Source: CBDBJR01 sp965206445 (GTDB taxonomy: Bacteria > Pseudomonadota > Gammaproteobacteria > Arenicellales > Poriferihabitantaceae). Taken from it: a stretch of 64,000 bases of DNA. The stretch's first letter is position 1. Every line of letters starts with the position of its first letter. Shown in pieces: positions 61,897-64,000 of the stretch. The stretch covers positions 1,674,001-1,738,000 of the forward strand of contig CBDBJR010000002.1 of the NCBI GenBank assembly GCA_965206445.1, written 5' to 3'. Below the pieces are notes generated by a model. It ran no database searches, was not told the DNA's origin, and saw only the letters and a program-made list of their open reading frames with translations. The position numbers were made by a program, and so were the translations under genes.

Positions 61897-63033
61897 CTAC
61901 GAGGCACCGGGGGCGTGATTGCGCCGGAAGGTGTCCGCCAGTTGCCGGCGTTTTAGATATGCCTGCCGGGCAATATTGATATCTTCAAGAAAAAAGCCCA
62001 GCTCGTCCATCGTCAAGGCCTGCGGGCCGTCAACCAGCGCTGTCGACGGCTCCGGGTGAAAGTCCGCCAGCACCATGTTGGCCCCGGCAATGATGCCTTG
62101 CGCCGTGGCATGGAATAGATCGAGCAATCGGTCGGGGGGTTGGTCGCGGGTGCCGACCGAATGGGACGGGTCGATGCAGACCGGCATGTGGGTTAGCCGC
62201 TTGATCACCGGCACATGGCTGAAATCGACCAGATTTCTGTGCGGGTCGCCCATATTGGTTTTCATTCCGCGCAGGCAAAAAATCACTTTTCGATTGCCTT
62301 CGCTGGCGAGATATTCGGCCGCGTTGAGGGACTCCTCCAGCGTGATGCCAAACCCGCGTTTGAGCAATACCGGATAGGTCTGCTGCCGGCCGCAGGCTTT
62401 CAGCAATTCAAAGTTCTGCGTGTTGCGGGTGCCAACTTGCAGCATCACGCCGGTCGGCTCGCCGGCCTGTTGCAGCGCCTGATCGATCTCCTCGAGGTGC
62501 GCATCGTGGGTAATTTCCATCGCAATGACCTTGATCCCATACTTGCCGGCCAGCTCAAATACCCACGGCAGGCAGGCCGCGCCATGCCCCTGGAAAGAAT
62601 ACGGATTGGTGCGCGGCTTATAAGCCCCCATGCGGGTGCATTGCAGCCCGACCTCGGCGACGCTGCGCATGATGTGCTCAACGTGCTGCCGGGTATCGAC
62701 GGCGCACAGTCCGGCAAACAGGTTGAGCGAATCCTGATTGAAATCAACCCCGTTATAGCGAAAACCATAGGAGCGGCTGTCGCCAACGTGCCGGCCCAGG
62801 ACGGCATACGCACGCGACACCTTAACCACGCGCTCGACCCCGCTCAGGTTTTCGATCGCATCGCGATCCAGGGTGGTGGTGTCGCCCAGCAGATAAATCT
62901 CCGTCAACGTCTGCTGCGCGCCGCTGACCTGGTGGACTTTGGGCGTGATGCCGGGCCGCTGTTCGAGATAGTGCAAAATAGTGCGCAGTTGCTCGGAATC
63001 GGCGCCGGTTTTCGGGTCAAGTATGACAATCAT
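61897..63033 (-). CDS. aroF: 3-deoxy-7-phosphoheptulonate synthase (class I beta)
   Basis: A 378-residue DAHP synthase of the KDOPS-like beta group. An N-terminal ferredoxin-like regulatory region (MIVILDPKTGADSEQLRTILHYLE) precedes a barrel with CAVDTRQHVEHIM, GAYKPRTNPYSFQG, LLKRGFGITLEE, CLRGM and CIDPSHSVGTRD motifs. It starts the shikimate pathway; the N-terminal domain suggests feedback control by aromatic amino acids. Start chosen at MIVILDP; the 22 upstream residues are not conserved. Confidence 0.93.
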   Translation of the reverse strand: MIVILDPKTGADSEQLRTILHYLEQRPGITPKVHQVSGAQQTLTEIYLLGDTTTLDRDAIENLSGVERVVKVSRAYAVLGRHVGDSRSYGFRYNGVDFNQDSLNLFAGLCAVDTRQHVEHIMRSVAEVGLQCTRMGAYKPRTNPYSFQGHGAACLPWVFELAGKYGIKVIAMEITHDAHLEEIDQALQQAGEPTGVMLQVGTRNTQNFELLKACGRQQTYPVLLKRGFGITLEESLNAAEYLASEGNRKVIFCLRGMKTNMGDPHRNLVDFSHVPVIKRLTHMPVCIDPSHSVGTRDQPPDRLLDLFHATAQGIIAGANMVLADFHPEPSTALVDGPQALTMDELGFFLEDINIARQAYLKRRQLADTFRRNHAPGAS

Positions 63034-63183
63034 CGGATAGTTTTGATTTGCGGCCGCGCAAACACCGGATTGACCGGGCGGCCCCGGGTGGGATGCCATG
63101 CGGCTGATTGAGTGCGGTTTGCCCCGCGATTATAGCCGATCCGGCGCCGGTTCGGGTCGGCTGCGTCGGTGTTCGCTATCGAA

Positions 63184-63996
63184 TCAACCGCCTGCGACCG
63201 GCAATGCGGGGTCGCTGCTCCATTCCGACCATGACCCCGCATACCCGCGGACACGGGGAAACCCCAGGCTGCGCAGCATCGCAAAACTGTGCGCTGAGCG
63301 TTGATGCGTCTGGCAGTGTACGATGATTTCGAGCTCCGGGCGTACGCCGCGCTGTTCGAGCAAGGCCTGCAATTGCGGTCGGCTTTTCAAGCGGCAGCCA
63401 TTGGCGGTATCAATCGTATCGAGCCAATCGAGGTGAACCGAGGAGGGAATGCGACCGCGGCGTTCAGACGCCGACTTAAGCCCGGCGTGCTCGGCCGCCG
63501 AACGGGCATCCAGAATACGGCGCTCGGGGTGGTCAATCGAATCCAGCACATAATGCTTGTCGGCGATGACATCGGGATTACACCCCAGGCGGATTGTCGA
63601 TGGCCGGGTCGGACTGACCGCCTGCTCCACCGCCCTGCCCTGGCTCCAGGCAATCAGCCCGCCGTTGAGCAGCGACACCTGCCGATGCCCGACCGCTTCC
63701 AGCACCCACAGCAGCCGGGCCGCTTTCTGGCCCTGAACGCAGTCGTAGGCAATAACCCACCGGTTCGCATCCAGCCCGACCCGACGCAGCAGGCTTTGCA
63801 AAGCGTCGCGGGCGGGCAGCAGCCCCGGAGCGGGCGGCAGGCCGAGGTTGAGCTGCGCGGCATCGATAAATTGTGCGCCGGGGATATGCGCCTGCCAATA
63901 ATCCTCGCTACCGCCGACGTGCAGCAGCAGGATACCGTGCCGTTCCAGGCCGGCCGGCTCGGCAAGCAACGCCTGTAGCGATTCGCATTCGAGCAA
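63184..63996 (-). CDS. Tandem-rhodanese thiosulfate sulfurtransferase (RhdA type), 5' end at window edge
   Basis: About 270 residues with two rhodanese domains. The C-terminal domain carries the active-site loop VHCQTHQRSAHS, close to the CQTHHRS loop of Azotobacter RhdA; the N-terminal domain lacks a catalytic cysteine, having YDCVQGQKAARLLW. The frame continues to the end of the window without a stop, so the real start is probably a few codons beyond base 64000; the TTG at 63996 is only a fallback. It would transfer sulfane sulfur from thiosulfate to thiol acceptors. It follows the direction of the DAHP synthase gene, 150 bp upstream of it. Confidence 0.85.
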   Translation of the reverse strand: MLECESLQALLAEPAGLERHGILLLHVGGSEDYWQAHIPGAQFIDAAQLNLGLPPAPGLLPARDALQSLLRRVGLDANRWVIAYDCVQGQKAARLLWVLEAVGHRQVSLLNGGLIAWSQGRAVEQAVSPTRPSTIRLGCNPDVIADKHYVLDSIDHPERRILDARSAAEHAGLKSASERRGRIPSSVHLDWLDTIDTANGCRLKSRPQLQALLEQRGVRPELEIIVHCQTHQRSAHSFAMLRSLGFPRVRGYAGSWSEWSSDPALPVAGG

Positions 63997-64000
63997 ATAA

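Noticed and set aside
1..64000. CRISPR array
   Set aside because: No series of equally spaced direct repeats of 24-40 bp was found; the repeats present are short tandem duplications.

Overview
This is a dense bacterial chromosome segment (about 60 genes, moderately high GC). Gene content and synteny point to an uncultured gammaproteobacterium: tsaE-amiC-mutL-miaA, mreBCD-mrdA-rodA-mltB-dacC-lipB, a divergent gatCAB, rimP-nusA-infB-rbfA-truB, lptD-surA, ubiG next to a MupP-type phosphatase, and ubiK-comM. I cannot place it below class. No rRNA, CRISPR array or intact insertion sequence is visible; there are two tRNA genes (Arg-TCG, Asn-GTT).

Layout. 0-8.6 kb: end of a formyltransferase-like gene, an atypical SDR, queG, then tsaE-amiC-mutL-miaA, a PaaI-type thioesterase and a cation diffusion facilitator. 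8.66-8.69 kb: a dif-like XerC/XerD site. 8.7-11.33 kb: a mosaic accessory island of 2-aminoethylphosphonate (AEP) genes, truncated at both ends and containing a LysE-type exporter. 11.3-16.9 kb: acs, a flavin reductase, a DoeA-like M24 hydrolase and metY. 16.9-22.3 kb: hydrolase, 5'-methylthioadenosine deaminase, ubiG, mupP-like, panC and a flavodoxin-fold protein. 22.4-28.7 kb: comM, ubiK, surA and lptD on the minus strand, with murU divergent from lptD. 28.7-37.2 kb: the cell-shape and cell-wall cluster. 37.4-45.3 kb: gatCAB, tRNA-Arg, maf/yceF, an orphan DNA methyltransferase behind uvrB, a lone type IV pseudopilin and tRNA-Asn. 45.4-51.3 kb: the rimP-to-truB translation operon. 51.7-64 kb: a membrane protein, a lipid A acyltransferase, an SLC13 carrier, a class I fumarase coupled to a DUF349 protein, an MltD-like LysM transglycosylase, DAHP synthase and a tandem-rhodanese sulfurtransferase cut by the window edge.

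How the genes work together. Much of the window serves the envelope: septal amidase, PBP2/RodA/MreBCD elongasome, D,D-carboxypeptidase, two lytic transglycosylases, murein recycling (mupP-like, murU), lipid A acylation and outer-membrane biogenesis (surA, lptD). A second theme is translation and RNA modification (miaA, tsaE, queG, gatCAB, IF2, NusA, RimP, RbfA, TruB).

The most unusual stretch is 8.66-11.33 kb. The dif-like site, the tendency of FtsK-orienting octamers and major operons to change orientation around it, and a broken AEP island right beside it suggest the replication terminus and a XerCD-linked or illegitimate integration scar. Inside the island, two synonymously diverged copies of the pbfD/pbfA junction flank the exporter, and a chain of stop/start-overlapping small ORFs links pbfD to it.
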